Notes: generated by a model not told the origin, from the letters alone. Shown: positions 35,503 to 45,704, numbered from the stretch's first letter. The stretch: 64,000 bases of DNA from Asticcacaulis benevestitus DSM 16100 = ATCC BAA-896 (GCF_000376105.1 NZ_AQWM01000020.1:1-64000), one strand, 5' to 3'. Numbers and translations: made by a program.

Positions 35503-36279
35503 TTACCCCTTCGCGGGCATCATCTTCTTGATCTCGGCGATCGCCTTGGCGGGGTTAAGACCCTTCGGGCAGACCTGAGCGCAGTTCATGATGGTGTGGC
35601 AGCGATAGAGCTTGAACGGATCCTCCAGCGCTTCCAGGCGCGCCGTGGTGTTCTCGTCGCGCGAATCCGCCAGCCAGCGATAGGCTTGCAGCAGGGCTGC
35701 GGGCCCAAGGTACTTGTCCTGGTTCCACCAGTAGCTGGGGCACGAGGTCGAGCAGCAGGCGCACAGAATGCACTCATAAAGGCCGTCGAGCTTGTCACGG
35801 TTCGCCGGCGTTTGCAGGCGTTCCTGTTCCGGATCGGGTGTCTTCGATTCCAGCCACGGCTCGATCGAGGCGTACTGGTTATAGAAGCCCGACAGATCGG
35901 GGATCAGGTCTTTCACCACCGGCATGTGCGGCAGGGGCGCGATGGTGATATCGCCCTTGAACTCATCGTGGCCTTTGGTGCAGGCCAGGGTGTTGCGACC
36001 GCCGATATTCATGGCGCAGGAGCCGCAGATGCCTTCGCGGCACGAGCGGCGGAACGCCAGGGTCGAATCGACGTTGTTCTTGATGTGGATCAGCGAGTCG
36101 AGCAGCATCGGGCCGTGATCGGCCGAGTCGACCTCGTAGGTGTCCCAGCGCGGATTTTCGCCCGAATCCGGATCGAAGCGATAGATCTTGTAGGTGCGCG
36201 TCGTCTTAGTCTTCTTGGCGGCCTTGTAGCGTTTGCCGGCCTTGACTTTCGAGTCGCGGGGAAGGGTCAGTTCAACCAT
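35503..36279 (-). CDS. sdhB: Succinate dehydrogenase iron-sulfur subunit
   Basis: This 258-residue protein carries the three Fe-S clusters that pass electrons from the SdhA flavin to quinone. The 2Fe-2S motif is [16 protein letters not shown] with a later C in TLACTK. The 4Fe-4S and 3Fe-4S ligands are in [17 protein letters not shown] and [18 protein letters not shown]. The basic N-terminus extension is usual in alphaproteobacteria. It lies 13 bp after sdhA as the last gene of the sdhCDAB operon. Confidence 0.97.
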   Translation of the reverse strand: MVELTLPRDSKVKAGKRYKAAKKTKTTRTYKIYRFDPDSGENPRWDTYEVDSADHGPMLLDSLIHIKNNVDSTLAFRRSCREGICGSCAMNIGGRNTLACTKGHDEFKGDITIAPLPHMPVVKDLIPDLSGFYNQYASIEPWLESKTPDPEQERLQTPANRDKLDGLYECILCACCSTSCPSYWWNQDKYLGPAALLQAYRWLADSRDENTTARLEALEDPFKLYRCHTIMNCAQVCPKGLNPAKAIAEIKKMMPAKG

Positions 36280-36292
36280 CTGTCATACGCTC

Positions 36293-38089
36293 CTAGTACA
36301 CACGCGCTTTAGGCTGGATATAGGCGATATCGTTCGTCATGGTGTAGGTGTGGACCGGGCGGAAATCGGCCTTCACCTGACCGGACTGGGTGTCGATCCA
36401 CATCAGGCTGTGCTTCATCCAGACCTCGTCATTACGGTTCGGGAAGTCCTCGCGGGCGTGGGCGCCACGGCTTTCCTCGCGGTTGGCGGCCGAATTGACC
36501 GTCACCACCGCCTGATTGATCAGGTTGTCATATTCCAGCGCTTCGATCAGGTCGGTGTTCCAGATCATGCCGCGATCCTTGATACCGAGATCGCTGGACG
36601 CCTTATGGATGGCGTCGAGGCGCGACACGCCCTGTTGCAGGGTTTCACCGGTGCGGAAGACGGCGGCGTCCTGCTGCATGGCGATCTGCATGTCGAGGCG
36701 CAGCTTGGCAACCGGCGTCTTGCCGTCAGCGTAGCGGAACGTATCGAGGCGATCGAGGTGCTTCTGCACGACGCTTGGGGCCAGTTCCTTGTGCGGCGTG
36801 TTCGGCTTGACCAGCTCTTTCGAGCGCAGGCCCGCGGCGCGGCCGAAGACCACGAGGTCGATCAGCGAGTTGGAGCCGAGGCGGTTGGCGCCATGCACCG
36901 AGACGCAGGCCGCTTCGCCGACGGCCATCAGGCCAGGCACGACCGTATCGGCATTGTCGCCGACCTTGGTCAGGACTTCGCCGTGATAATTGGTCGGGAT
37001 ACCGCCCATATTGTAGTGGACGGTCGGGATAACCGGGATCGGCTCCTTGGTCACATCGACACCGGCGAAAATCTTGGCGCTTTCCGAGATGCCCGGCAGG
37101 CGCTTGTGCAGGATTTCCGGCGGCAGGTGATCAAGGTGGAGGAAGATGTGGTCCTTCTTCGGACCGACGCCGCGGCCTTCGCGGATTTCCATCGTCATCG
37201 AGCGCGACACGACGTCACGCGAAGCCAGGTCTTTGGCGGAGGGCGCATAGCGCTCCATGAAGCGCTCACCGGCCGAGTTGGTCAGGTAACCGCCCTCGCC
37301 GCGCGCGCCTTCGGTAATCAGGCAGCCCGAACCGTAGATGCCGGTCGGGTGGAACTGGACGAATTCCATGTCCTGCAAAGGCAGGCCGGCGCGCAGCACC
37401 ATGGCGTTGCCGTCACCGGTGCAGGTGTGCGCCGAGGTGGCCGAGAAATAGGCGCGGCCATAACCACCGGTCGCCAGAATGACGAGGTGGGCGCGGAAGA
37501 CGTGGATGTCGCCGTTGTCGAGCTGCCAGGTGGTAACGCCGCGGCAAACGCCGTCGTCCATGATCAGGTCGAGGGCAAAGTGCTCGATGAAGAACTCGAC
37601 GTCATTGCGCAGGGACTGGCCATAGAGGGTGTGCAGCATGGCGTGACCGGTGCGGTCGGCAGCGGCGCAGGTGCGCTGCACCGGGCCTTCGCCGAAGTTC
37701 TTGGTCATGCCGCCGAAGGGGCGCTGGTAGATCTTGCCGTCCTCGGTGCGCGAGAAGGGCACGCCCCAGTGTTCCAGTTCGTAAACGGCCTTGGGGGCGT
37801 TACGCACGAGATATTCGATGGCGTCCTGATCGCCCAGCCAATCCGACCCCTTGACGGTGTCGTACATGTGCCATTCCCACTTGTCCTCACCCATATTGCC
37901 GAGCGACGCGGCGACGCCACCCTGGGCAGCCACGGTGTGCGAGCGGGTCGGGAAGACCTTGGTGATACAGGCGGTTTTCAGACCGGCCTGACCGGCGCCG
38001 AGCGCGGCACGCAGACCGGAACCACCGGCGCCGACCACGACCACGTCATAGTCGTGATAGATGATGTTGTAAGGCTTCTTGGCAGACAT
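36293..38089 (-). CDS. sdhA: Succinate dehydrogenase flavoprotein subunit
   Basis: This 598-residue subunit oxidises succinate to fumarate. The dinucleotide fold is [19 protein letters not shown]. The FAD-attaching segment is [12 protein letters not shown], in which His bears the covalent flavin. The substrate and capping region includes [20 protein letters not shown] and ARGEGGYL, and the [20 protein letters not shown] block is present. Length and motifs are complete. It lies 5 bp from sdhD, in one operon. Confidence 0.98.
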   Translation of the reverse strand: MSAKKPYNIIYHDYDVVVVGAGGSGLRAALGAGQAGLKTACITKVFPTRSHTVAAQGGVAASLGNMGEDKWEWHMYDTVKGSDWLGDQDAIEYLVRNAPKAVYELEHWGVPFSRTEDGKIYQRPFGGMTKNFGEGPVQRTCAAADRTGHAMLHTLYGQSLRNDVEFFIEHFALDLIMDDGVCRGVTTWQLDNGDIHVFRAHLVILATGGYGRAYFSATSAHTCTGDGNAMVLRAGLPLQDMEFVQFHPTGIYGSGCLITEGARGEGGYLTNSAGERFMERYAPSAKDLASRDVVSRSMTMEIREGRGVGPKKDHIFLHLDHLPPEILHKRLPGISESAKIFAGVDVTKEPIPVIPTVHYNMGGIPTNYHGEVLTKVGDNADTVVPGLMAVGEAACVSVHGANRLGSNSLIDLVVFGRAAGLRSKELVKPNTPHKELAPSVVQKHLDRLDTFRYADGKTPVAKLRLDMQIAMQQDAAVFRTGETLQQGVSRLDAIHKASSDLGIKDRGMIWNTDLIEALEYDNLINQAVVTVNSAANREESRGAHAREDFPNRNDEVWMKHSLMWIDTQSGQVKADFRPVHTYTMTNDIAYIQPKARVY

Positions 38090-38094
38090 GAGCT

Positions 38095-38481
38095 TTACGC
38101 CCCCTGATGCAGAACAAAGAGCGCGTAGCCGGTGGCAAGAACGAGAGCCGCACTCAGGAGAAAGGTAAGGAAGATGGAAAAGCCGCGCAGGCCGCCCTGC
38201 AGATAGTCATCGATGATGACCTTGACGCCCATATACATGTGCCAGACCGAGATCAGCATGGTCAGGCCGATCAGGCCGGCATTCAGCGGCGCGCGGGCGA
38301 AGGCGATAGCGGCATCGAAACCGCCGCCGGCAATCGAATAGGCCGCATAGGCCGCCCACAGGGTCAGCGGGATCAGGACCAGCGAGGTGCCGCGCTCTGC
38401 CAGCCATTCGCCGGCGCCGTGGTGCTCGGATTTTTTCCAGGATTTGACGCTCTTGGCGCCGACGTCACGATTGTCGCTCAT
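38095..38481 (-). CDS. sdhD: Succinate dehydrogenase membrane anchor subunit D
   Basis: A 128-residue protein with three membrane helices ([58 protein letters not shown]). His in SVWHMYMG is the expected haem b ligand, and DDYLQG follows as usual. The ATG at 38481 overlaps the sdhC stop (ATGA). The same frame stays open far upstream through sdhC, but that extension is not coding. Confidence 0.93.
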   Translation of the reverse strand: MSDNRDVGAKSVKSWKKSEHHGAGEWLAERGTSLVLIPLTLWAAYAAYSIAGGGFDAAIAFARAPLNAGLIGLTMLISVWHMYMGVKVIIDDYLQGGLRGFSIFLTFLLSAALVLATGYALFVLHQGA

Positions 38482-38894
38482 GATAGGGTCACCTTGCCGG
38501 TAGCGAAAAGAACCGCCCAGAAGGCGAGGGTGAGAACGACGCCGAGGATCATGGTCCACAAGGCGATCTGGTCGGCCTTCTTCGGCTCGAAGCCGGTGCC
38601 GGTGTCCCAGATCAGGTGGCGCAGGCCGCCGGTCAGGTGGACGAAGCCGGCCAGTGACAGGCCGAACCAGACCAGAAGGCCCAGAGGCGATGAGGCCAGC
38701 GTCAGGAAGCAGGTATAGGCTTCGCGTCCCATGGCGAGCGCCACCAGCCAGGCGGCGATCAGGATGGCCCCGGCCACCGAGGCAGAGCCGGTGACACGGT
38801 GCATGATCGAGCTGAACATGGTGATGTGCCAGCGCCAGATCTGCAAATGCGGCGAAAGCGGACGGCGGGGAAGCTGTGAGGGCGTCTGAGACAT
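38478..38894 (-). CDS. sdhC: Succinate dehydrogenase cytochrome b556 subunit C
   Basis: A 138-residue integral membrane subunit. It begins MSQTPSQLPRRPLSPHLQIW, with the family motif RPLSPHLQIW and then SIMHRVTGSA near the quinone site. Three helices follow, and HLTGGLRHLIWD contains the conserved haem His. An ATG seven codons upstream is in frame but the chosen one gives the family length. First gene of the operon. Confidence 0.95.
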   Translation of the reverse strand: MSQTPSQLPRRPLSPHLQIWRWHITMFSSIMHRVTGSASVAGAILIAAWLVALAMGREAYTCFLTLASSPLGLLVWFGLSLAGFVHLTGGLRHLIWDTGTGFEPKKADQIALWTMILGVVLTLAFWAVLFATGKVTLS

Positions 38895-39229
38895 ATGATG
38901 CGGCCTTAAACCCATGTCTTGTACGGCGCGCGGAAACGCAGCCGGGTACGGTTACACTTGCGGGTCTTTTAGACCCTGAAACGGTGCTGTCAATCAAGCT
39001 TTCTATGGAGAAACCGCTTTTTTGCCGCCGGGTTGCGCGAACGCTTCGCATCCGCACATCCGGCAGCACCTTCAGGATTTCACAGAGATGTGACTTAATC
39101 TTTAAGGCGTGACGCCGCAGCTTCGACAAAATCCTGTGTTTCGGTGATGAAGTGAATGAATTCTTAAGATGCAGGCGCATAGCCTTAAGCTGATCCATCC
39201 CCTTCTTTACAGTAGCGAGTGTACCTCTG
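38895..39229. other. Divergent promoter region sdhC / periplasmic protein gene
   Basis: This 335-bp stretch separates the leftward sdh operon from the rightward gene at 39230. It should carry both promoters, but no clear sigma-70 pair was assigned. Short dyads are present, such as CTTAAG recurring around 39163 and 39183. No gene is seen in it. Confidence 0.4.
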
Positions 39230-39793
39230 GTGATTACCGCCCTGATCCTTTCCGCAGCCCTGCTGGCGCAAGACCTGCCCGATAGCCCGCAACCCTATCG
39301 GCCAACAACCACGGCTAAAGGCAACGGCCCTGTTGCGCCGGCGACCGGCGGCGGTGTGGGCGTCGACGCCTATCGCCGCGACTACGAAGGCCCGAAAAAT
39401 TCGCAGGAACTGACCTACGATTCCGGCATCTTCCAGGCCTATACCTCCAAGGAAAATCAGATCGGCAATATGGAAGGCTCGTGGGTCGTCACCGCTGCCG
39501 ATGGCCGCAAGCTGGTCGGGCTGGAACTGCGCAGCGAGAACATGGTCAGCGGCCGTCTCGAAGGCGCGTGGCGCTCCATGCTGGCCGGCTTCGGCATGAA
39601 CAACTCGGGCTTTGTGTCAGACATCACCCTGACCGGCCGCGATCTCGAAGTGAACTATTTCGTCGGCGGCGCGCGTTCCCCCACCATCCTGAACCTGCAC
39701 AAGGACGCCGATCAGGTGTGGCGCGGCTATATGCTCGACACCAAGGGCGAAAAGACCTCCGTGGTCCTGACGCAGGTGCGTCCCGGCGCGTAA
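39230..39793 (+). CDS. Secreted protein of unknown function
   Basis: A 187-residue protein that starts at a GTG. The N-terminal ITALILSAALLAQDL looks like a short signal peptide with cleavage after the Ala-Gln region. A Pro/Thr/Gly-rich linker (residues 20-50) precedes a beta-rich domain (MEGSWVVTAADGRKLVGLEL, VSGRLEGAWRSML, VWRGYMLDTKGEKTSVVLTQ). I recognise no family. It is divergent from sdhC and is followed at 91 bp by another unassigned gene on the same strand. Confidence 0.65.
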   Translation: MITALILSAALLAQDLPDSPQPYRPTTTAKGNGPVAPATGGGVGVDAYRRDYEGPKNSQELTYDSGIFQAYTSKENQIGNMEGSWVVTAADGRKLVGLELRSENMVSGRLEGAWRSMLAGFGMNNSGFVSDITLTGRDLEVNYFVGGARSPTILNLHKDADQVWRGYMLDTKGEKTSVVLTQVRPGA

Positions 39794-39884
39794 ATCTCAA
39801 AAAGCGACGAGGCCCTAACGAAAAATTTGCCACAAAGGGATATTACGGTCTAACCTGCCGCTCGGATCAAAACGTGAACAACCT

Positions 39885-40505
39885 ATGTCGCTTATCGCCT
39901 ACCCCATAGCTTCGGATGCCTATGATATGCTAGCCTTCCTCAAGGCGGGCCCTAAAGAGCCGTGGCCGCAGCGCGCTGTGCGCGAGAAAGAAGCCGAGGC
40001 GCGGGCGGAGGCACGCGTCACCTTTGTGACCCAGGCTGTGGGCCCGCTGTATGAGAGTCGCGATGAAGCGCTGAACGCTTACAAGGGCCTTGTTGTGGAC
40101 GACCGCAAGGATCACGCTTTTACACCTGCGGCTGAGGACCGTTTCTGCACCCTGGTCTGCCGGCCACGCGATGCGCTGCGGGGCAAACCCAAGGCGATAA
40201 AACCCGTGTTCAGCGAAGGTGAGCGCTGGCCGAAAGCCAAAGCCCCGATAGCCACCGTGTGGCAATTGTCGCTCAGCTACTGGAAGATCATGACGGTGGC
40301 GCAGGTCAAGGCGGCAGGCCTGACGCCGGTCGGCCAGGCGCGGCATTTGCGCAAGAAGGCCAATGGCAAAGACCTGACGCCGGAAGAGATCGCGGCCCTG
40401 TCGCAGAGCCCGCTGCTGGCGGCGCGTCCGCAAAAAGCGCTCGACTTCGGACTGTTCGATTTTCCGCTACCGGAGAACCCGGCCATCATCATCGCCGATG
40501 AATAG
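39885..40505 (+). CDS. Cytoplasmic protein of unknown function
   Basis: A 206-residue protein with no signal peptide or membrane segment. It is rich in Ala, Arg and Lys. Recognisable stretches are WQLSLSYWKIMTVAQVKAAG (residues 126-145) and LFDFPLPENPAIIIADE at the end. No enzymatic motif was identified. Codon use matches the surrounding core genes, which supports a real gene. It ends 2 bp before the convergent LysR-family gene. Confidence 0.6.
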   Translation: MSLIAYPIASDAYDMLAFLKAGPKEPWPQRAVREKEAEARAEARVTFVTQAVGPLYESRDEALNAYKGLVVDDRKDHAFTPAAEDRFCTLVCRPRDALRGKPKAIKPVFSEGERWPKAKAPIATVWQLSLSYWKIMTVAQVKAAGLTPVGQARHLRKKANGKDLTPEEIAALSQSPLLAARPQKALDFGLFDFPLPENPAIIIADE

Positions 40506-40507
40506 CC

Positions 40508-41377
40508 CTAGCCTCGCCGGTAAAAAGGCTTTGTAAACCCTGTAAAGGCCTCTGCTGAGTTCTGCAGTCGCTGCGGTAAGCTGAAGCGTGGCAGGAAAAG
40601 CGCCACGGTGCGGCGGGGATTAAAGCCCTGCATCGGGATGCGCACCACATCGGGCGCCGTGTAGCTCTCCGGCATAACGGTGATGCCGACGCCCGCCCCC
40701 ACCATGCTGAGCGCACGTTCGTCCTGCGCCGTGCGATAAACCAGCGGCGGCCGGACATTGCGATCGGTGAAATGGCGGCTGGTTTCCGACAGCACCTCGC
40801 AACGCGAGCGCACGATCATCGACTCATTGGCCAGATCCTCGCCGCGAATGATGCGTTCTGCGGCCAGACGATGCTGGCGCGACAGGGCCAGTTGATAGCC
40901 CTCCTCGAACAGGGCGATACTGGTGTCATCCTCGACACGGCGCAGGGATAGCGCGAAGTCGATGCCTCGCTCATCAAGACGATTGAGCAGTTCCTGTTCG
41001 GTGCCGTCGAACAGGTCGAAACGGATACCGGGGTGAGCGGCGGAAAAGCCGGCCAGCAGACGGGCCACAAAGGCCGATGGCAAGGTTTGCAACACACCCA
41101 GACGCAGCACATCGGCCTGATCTGTCTGGGCAATCTCGGCCGACGCCATATTGACCTCGTGGAGGATCGCCTTGGCGCGGGGCAGGAAACGCGCGCCGGC
41201 CGTCGTCAGCGATACCCGCTTGTTGTTGCGGATAAAAAGCGCGACGCCGATCTGATCTTCCAGCCGCTTGATACCCGCCGACAGCGTTGGCTGGGTGATC
41301 AGGCAGGCGCCCGCCGCCTTGGTGAAACTGCCGGTCTCGACCACGGCCAGAAAATAGCGCAGCAAGTACAGTTCCAT
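40508..41377 (-). CDS. LysR-family regulator, likely of the liu genes
   Basis: A 289-residue protein with the N-terminal HTH ETGSFTKAAGACLITQPTLS followed by AGIKRLEDQIGVALF, and a periplasmic-binding-like effector domain (ADVLRLGVLQTLPSAFVARL onwards). It is divergent from liuB with a 95-bp shared promoter that contains a T-N11-A box. Alphaproteobacterial liu operons are usually controlled by the MerR-type LiuR, so a LysR in this position is unusual. Control of the liu genes is inferred from position only. Confidence 0.85.
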   Translation of the reverse strand: MELYLLRYFLAVVETGSFTKAAGACLITQPTLSAGIKRLEDQIGVALFIRNNKRVSLTTAGARFLPRAKAILHEVNMASAEIAQTDQADVLRLGVLQTLPSAFVARLLAGFSAAHPGIRFDLFDGTEQELLNRLDERGIDFALSLRRVEDDTSIALFEEGYQLALSRQHRLAAERIIRGEDLANESMIVRSRCEVLSETSRHFTDRNVRPPLVYRTAQDERALSMVGAGVGITVMPESYTAPDVVRIPMQGFNPRRTVALFLPRFSLPQRLQNSAEAFTGFTKPFYRRG

Positions 41378-41390
41378 TGATAGATACTTT

Positions 41391-41405
41391 CTATGAATAG
41401 AATAG
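41391..41405. promoter_or_regulatory. LysR-type T-N11-A operator between lysR and liuB
   Basis: CTAT-N7-ATAG forms a 15-bp dyad with the T-N11-A spacing expected for LysR-family boxes. It is nested in a wider inverted repeat, ATTGATA (41376-41382) and TATCAAT (41410-41416), which straddles both promoters. Confidence 0.6.
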
Positions 41406-41472
41406 TTATTATCAATTTTTCCAATTCATGAAAAGGGCGTATTTTCGCATGGAGTTTACACAAGCAGGCCTT

Positions 41473-43080
41473 ATGAGTGTTTTCAAAAGCGAGATCGATA
41501 CGGCGTCAGACGCTTTCATCGCCAACGCCGCCGCCATAACGGCTATGGTCGATGATCTGCGCCAGATATCCGCGCAGATCGCGCTTGGCGGTTCGCCAGC
41601 AGCGCGTGACAAACACACGCAGCGCGGCAAGCTGCTGCCACGCGACCGGATTAACGGACTGCTCGATCCCGGCTCACCCTTCCTCGAACTGTCAGCGCTG
41701 GCGGCCCACAAGGTTTATGACGACGTGGTGCCAGCGGCGGGCCTGATCACCGGCATCGGCCGCATCAATGGCCAGGAATGTGTCATTGTCTGCAACGACG
41801 CCACCGTAAAAGGCGGCACCTATTACCCCCTCACCGTCAAGAAGCACCTGCGCGCGCAGGAAATCGCCCAGACCAACAACCTGCCGTGCGTCTATATGGT
41901 CGATTCCGGCGGCGCCAACCTGCCCAATCAGGACGAGGTATTTCCGGACAAGGACGATTTCGGCCGCATCTTCTTCAATCAGGCGCAGATGTCCGCCAGG
42001 GGCATCCCGCAGATCGCCGTGGTGATGGGCTCCTGCACCGCCGGCGGCGCCTATGTGCCGGCCATGTCGGATGAGTCGGTCATCGTGCAAAAGCAGGGTA
42101 CGATCTTTCTCGCTGGCCCGCCGCTGGTGAAAGCCGCCACGGGTGAGATCGTGACTTCGGAAGATCTAGGCGGTGGCGACGTCCATGCGCGAATTTCTGG
42201 TGTAGTCGATCACCTGGCCGCCAATGATGCCGATGCGCTGGCCATTACCCGCCGTATCGTCGACCACCTCAACCGGACAAAAAAGGTCGATCTGGCGACA
42301 AGGCCGGTAGTCGAACCTATGTACGACGCTGAGACGCTTTATGGCGTCATACCCGCCGATAGCCGCCAGCCCTATGATGTGCGTGAGGTGATCGCGCGGC
42401 TGGTCGATGGCTCTGAATTTGATGAGTTCAAGAAACTTTACGGCGAAACCCTGGTCTGCGGTTTTGCGCATCTTTACGGTTATCCGGTTGGAATCGTCGC
42501 CAACAATGGCGTGCTGTTTTCCGAAAGCGCGCTGAAAGGTTCTCATTTTATAGAACTGTGCTGTCAGCGCGGCATTCCGTTGATTTTCCTGCAAAACATC
42601 ACCGGCTTCATGGTGGGCCGGCACTATGAGAACGAAGGCATCGCCCGTCATGGCGCCAAGATGGTGACCGCCGTCGCCTGCGCCAATGTGCCGAAATTCA
42701 CCGTCATTATCGGCGGGAGCTACGGCGCCGGTAATTACGGCATGTGCGGCCGCGCCTACGATCCGCGCTTCCTGTGGATGTGGCCCAATGCGCGCATCTC
42801 GGTCATGGGCGGTGAACAGGCGGCCAATGTGCTGGCCACCGTCAAACGCGATGGCATCGAAGCCAAAGGGGGCCAGTGGAGCGCCGAGGATGAAGCCGCC
42901 TTCAAGGCCCCTATCCGCGACACCTACGAAGCACAGGGCCACCCCTATTACGCCTCCGCGCGCCTGTGGGACGATGGAGTCATTGATCCGGCCGATACAC
43001 GGCGCGTTTTGGGGCTGGGACTATCCGCCGCATTGAATGCGCCCATCGCACCCACCACTTTTGGTGTCTTCAGGATGTAA
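41473..43080 (+). CDS. liuB: Methylcrotonyl-CoA carboxylase, carboxyltransferase (beta) subunit
   Basis: This 535-residue subunit has the usual length. It transfers CO2 from biotin to 3-methylcrotonyl-CoA in leucine breakdown. It shows [20 protein letters not shown], then [20 protein letters not shown] (acyl-CoA-side oxyanion region), [16 protein letters not shown], and in the second crotonase fold [20 protein letters not shown] and [20 protein letters not shown]. The ATG at 41473 is preferred over one 45 bp upstream because of family length. It opens the operon liuB-liuC-liuD. Confidence 0.96.
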   Translation: MSVFKSEIDTASDAFIANAAAITAMVDDLRQISAQIALGGSPAARDKHTQRGKLLPRDRINGLLDPGSPFLELSALAAHKVYDDVVPAAGLITGIGRINGQECVIVCNDATVKGGTYYPLTVKKHLRAQEIAQTNNLPCVYMVDSGGANLPNQDEVFPDKDDFGRIFFNQAQMSARGIPQIAVVMGSCTAGGAYVPAMSDESVIVQKQGTIFLAGPPLVKAATGEIVTSEDLGGGDVHARISGVVDHLAANDADALAITRRIVDHLNRTKKVDLATRPVVEPMYDAETLYGVIPADSRQPYDVREVIARLVDGSEFDEFKKLYGETLVCGFAHLYGYPVGIVANNGVLFSESALKGSHFIELCCQRGIPLIFLQNITGFMVGRHYENEGIARHGAKMVTAVACANVPKFTVIIGGSYGAGNYGMCGRAYDPRFLWMWPNARISVMGGEQAANVLATVKRDGIEAKGGQWSAEDEAAFKAPIRDTYEAQGHPYYASARLWDDGVIDPADTRRVLGLGLSAALNAPIAPTTFGVFRM

Positions 43081-43097
43081 CCAACAAGGAAACCGCC

Positions 43098-43856
43098 ATG
43101 CAGGATATCACCGTAGACGCCGACGAACGTGGCGTGGTCCGCGTCACCCTCAACCGCCCCGCCGTTCATAATGCTTTCAATGAAGGCATGATCGGCGAAC
43201 TGACCGACGCCTTCACCGATCTGGGCAAGCAGGACGGCGTGCGCGTCATCGTTCTGGCCGGTAATGGCGCCAGTTTCTCCGCCGGCGCCGACCTTAACTG
43301 GATGCAGCGCGCCGCTGAACAGGATGAATATGCCAACCGCGAGGATGCGTTAGGCCTGGCGCGCATGTTCGAGACTCTCAATACCTGCCCCAAGCCGGTG
43401 ATAGGTCTTGTGCAGGGCGCAGCCTTTGGCGGTGGCATCGGGCTGATTGCCTGTTGCGATGCGGTCGTGGCGCAACCGGAGGCGAAGTTCGGCCTGACCG
43501 AGGTGCGGCTGGGGCTGATTCCAGCGGTGATTTCCCCCTTTGTCATCGCCAAGATCGGGCGATCGGCGGCACGACGCTATATGCTGACCGGCGAGACCTT
43601 CACAGCCGCCGAAGCCCAGCACATCGGCCTGGTGCATGAGGTCGCCAGTGGTCTGGAAGCGGCGGGCGCCAAGCTGGTCGAGGCGTTTCTGGCCAGCGGT
43701 CCGGAAGCCATCGCCGACGCCAAGGATCTGTTGGCCGAGCGTCACCTGACGGCCGATCTGACGGCGCACCGCATCGCCACACGCCGCGCTTCCGACGAAG
43801 GCCGCGAAGGCATCAGCGCCTTTTTGGCCAAGCGCAAACCCAACTGGACCTCTTGA
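43098..43856 (+). CDS. liuC: 3-Methylglutaconyl-CoA hydratase (crotonase family)
   Basis: This 252-residue crotonase hydrates 3-methylglutaconyl-CoA to HMG-CoA. The CoA-binding motifs are LNRPAVHNAFNEGM and SAGADLNWMQRA; the GADLNWM form is the one usual in LiuC enzymes. The oxyanion-hole segment GLVQGAAFGGGIGLIACCD and the catalytic region AKFGLTEVRLGLIPAVISPF contain the Glu typical of hydratases. It lies 17 bp after liuB and its stop overlaps the liuD start (TGATG). Confidence 0.92.
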   Translation: MQDITVDADERGVVRVTLNRPAVHNAFNEGMIGELTDAFTDLGKQDGVRVIVLAGNGASFSAGADLNWMQRAAEQDEYANREDALGLARMFETLNTCPKPVIGLVQGAAFGGGIGLIACCDAVVAQPEAKFGLTEVRLGLIPAVISPFVIAKIGRSAARRYMLTGETFTAAEAQHIGLVHEVASGLEAAGAKLVEAFLASGPEAIADAKDLLAERHLTADLTAHRIATRRASDEGREGISAFLAKRKPNWTS

Positions 43857-45565
43857 TGTTCAAAAAGATCCTGATCGCCAATCGCGGAGAAATCGCCCGC
43901 CGCATCATCCGCACCTGCAAGCGGATGAATATCCAGACGGTCGCGGTCTATTCGGAGGCCGATGCCCGCGCCGCCTTCGTGCGCGAGGCCGACCGCGCCG
44001 TGCTGATTGGCCCGCCTGCGGCCAGCGACAGCTATCTGCGCGGCGATCGGATCATAGCTGTGGCGCTGGAAACCGGCACTGAGGCCATCCATCCCGGCTA
44101 TGGTTTTCTGTCGGAAAACGCTGACTTCGCCGAAGCATGCGAAGCCGCCGGACTGGCCTTTATCGGCCCGCGCCCCGACGCCATCCGCGCCATGGCGCTG
44201 AAAGGCGCGGCCAAGGCTCTAATGACGGCGGCGGGCGTGCCCGTGACGCCCGGTTATCACGGCGATGATCAGAACACGGATCACCTTGCCGCAGAGGCTG
44301 CGCGGATCGGCTATCCCGTGTTGATCAAGGCGGTGGCTGGCGGCGGCGGCAAGGGGCTGCGGCGCGTCGATGATCCCGCGGAATTCGCCGACGCGCTGCT
44401 TTCGGCCCAACGCGAAGGTCAGGCGGCGTTTGGTGATCCCAAGGTGCTGATCGAGAAATATCTGGAGGTGCCACGCCATATCGAGATCCAGTTGTTCGCT
44501 GATGACCACGGCAACGTGGTGCATCTGTTCGAGCGCGACTGCTCGCTACAACGCCGCCACCAGAAGGTGATCGAGGAAGCGCCGGCGCCCAACCTGCCGG
44601 ACGCGATGCGGCAGGCCATGGGACAGGCGGCGGTTCGGGCAGCGCAGGCGATCCGGTATCGCGGCGCCGGCACGGTCGAATTCATTGTTGATGTCTCCAA
44701 TGGCATCGAAGGCGCGCCGTTCTATTTCATGGAAATGAACACGCGCCTTCAGGTCGAGCATCCGGTGACCGAGGCGATCACCGGGCTCGATCTGGTCGAA
44801 TGGCAATTGCGCGTGGCGGCGGGCGAACCCCTGCCGAAGACACAAGGAGACCTGACGATCACCGGCCATGCCATCGAGGCGCGGCTCTATGCCGAAGATC
44901 CGCAGAACGACTTTTTACCGGCGACCGGCACGCTGGAACGGCTGGAGTATCCGCCATCGGCCCGCATCGAATCCGCAGTTGAACAGGGCGACGAGGTCAG
45001 CGTGTTTTATGACCCGATGATTGCCAAGATCATCGTCCATGGCAAGAACCGCAAGCAGGCCCTGAGCCGTATGCGTGAGGCGCTGATCGAGACGAAATTG
45101 CGCGGACTGGCGACCAATCTCGGTTTTCTGCGCCGTGTGGTATCCGATGAGGCCTTCGCGGCGGCCGAGATCGACACCGGCTTTATCGCCCGTCATCAGG
45201 AACGCCTGCTAGCGCCCTGGGCCGACCGCGAGATGGCGCCATCACCGGCCGATCCGACCTCGCCATGGAACGATATCACCGGGTGGATGCTTAATCTGCC
45301 ACCGCGCGCACCATTGAATTTGAAAGCCGAGGCCGGCGAAAAAATGATCGCTTCCGGTGACATCAAGGCACCGATGCCCGGCAAGCTGCTCGATGTGTTC
45401 GTGACGGCTGGAGAGACGGTCGAGAAGGGCCAAAAGCTTCTGATCCTCGGCGCCATGAAGATCGAACACACTATGAAGGCGCCTAAGGCGGGCCTGGTTA
45501 CAGCGGTTCATGCAGCGACCGGTGATCAGGTGGCCGATAAGGCGCTACTGGTCGAGATTGAGTGA
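43856..45565 (+). CDS. liuD: Methylcrotonyl-CoA carboxylase, biotin-carrying (alpha) subunit, short form
   Basis: A 569-residue biotin carboxylase/BCCP protein. The biotin carboxylase domain is complete: the start MFKKILIANRGEIARRII, GGGGKGLR (ATP grasp), ERDCSLQRRHQK and MEMNTRLQVEHPVTE. The biotin attachment site at the C-terminus reads GAMKIEH (Lys535) in place of the common EAMKME. The segment between the two domains is only about 50 residues, making the protein some 90 shorter than the usual 650-670. It therefore seems to lack most of the BT bridging domain. The pairing with liuB argues it is still functional. Confidence 0.9.
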   Translation: MFKKILIANRGEIARRIIRTCKRMNIQTVAVYSEADARAAFVREADRAVLIGPPAASDSYLRGDRIIAVALETGTEAIHPGYGFLSENADFAEACEAAGLAFIGPRPDAIRAMALKGAAKALMTAAGVPVTPGYHGDDQNTDHLAAEAARIGYPVLIKAVAGGGGKGLRRVDDPAEFADALLSAQREGQAAFGDPKVLIEKYLEVPRHIEIQLFADDHGNVVHLFERDCSLQRRHQKVIEEAPAPNLPDAMRQAMGQAAVRAAQAIRYRGAGTVEFIVDVSNGIEGAPFYFMEMNTRLQVEHPVTEAITGLDLVEWQLRVAAGEPLPKTQGDLTITGHAIEARLYAEDPQNDFLPATGTLERLEYPPSARIESAVEQGDEVSVFYDPMIAKIIVHGKNRKQALSRMREALIETKLRGLATNLGFLRRVVSDEAFAAAEIDTGFIARHQERLLAPWADREMAPSPADPTSPWNDITGWMLNLPPRAPLNLKAEAGEKMIASGDIKAPMPGKLLDVFVTAGETVEKGQKLLILGAMKIEHTMKAPKAGLVTAVHAATGDQVADKALLVEIE

Positions 45566-45572
45566 AGGAAAG

Positions 45573-45704
45573 GGAATCCACAGATTGCACAGATTGACAC
45601 AGATTAAGAGAGCGCTCTCGCGCTCAATCAAACGGCCATTCGGTATGCCGCATAAAATTAAAGCACTGAAAAATCTGTGTTAATCTGTGCAATCTGTGGA
45701 TTCC
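45573..45704. repeat. 33-bp inverted repeat of ACAGATT type between liuD and liuA
   Basis: The left arm (45573-45605) and right arm (45672-45704) are inverted copies with a single mismatch and a 66-bp centre. Each arm contains three CACAGATT-type units. It starts 7 bp after the liuD stop and ends 46 bp before liuA. Similar CACAGATT palindromes are dispersed in many bacterial genomes. It could fold into a very stable stem in the mRNA. Confidence 0.8.

Noticed and set aside
36233-38107. 624-codon open frame on the plus strand opposite sdhA
   Set aside because: It is antisense to a complete sdhA; the frame is kept open by high GC at third positions, and the product is low-complexity Val/Gly/Arg/His with no domain.
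38095-39198. Long continuous frame that would fuse extra residues to SdhD
   Set aside because: The upstream 239 codons overlap sdhC in another frame and lack homology; SdhD starts at 38481.
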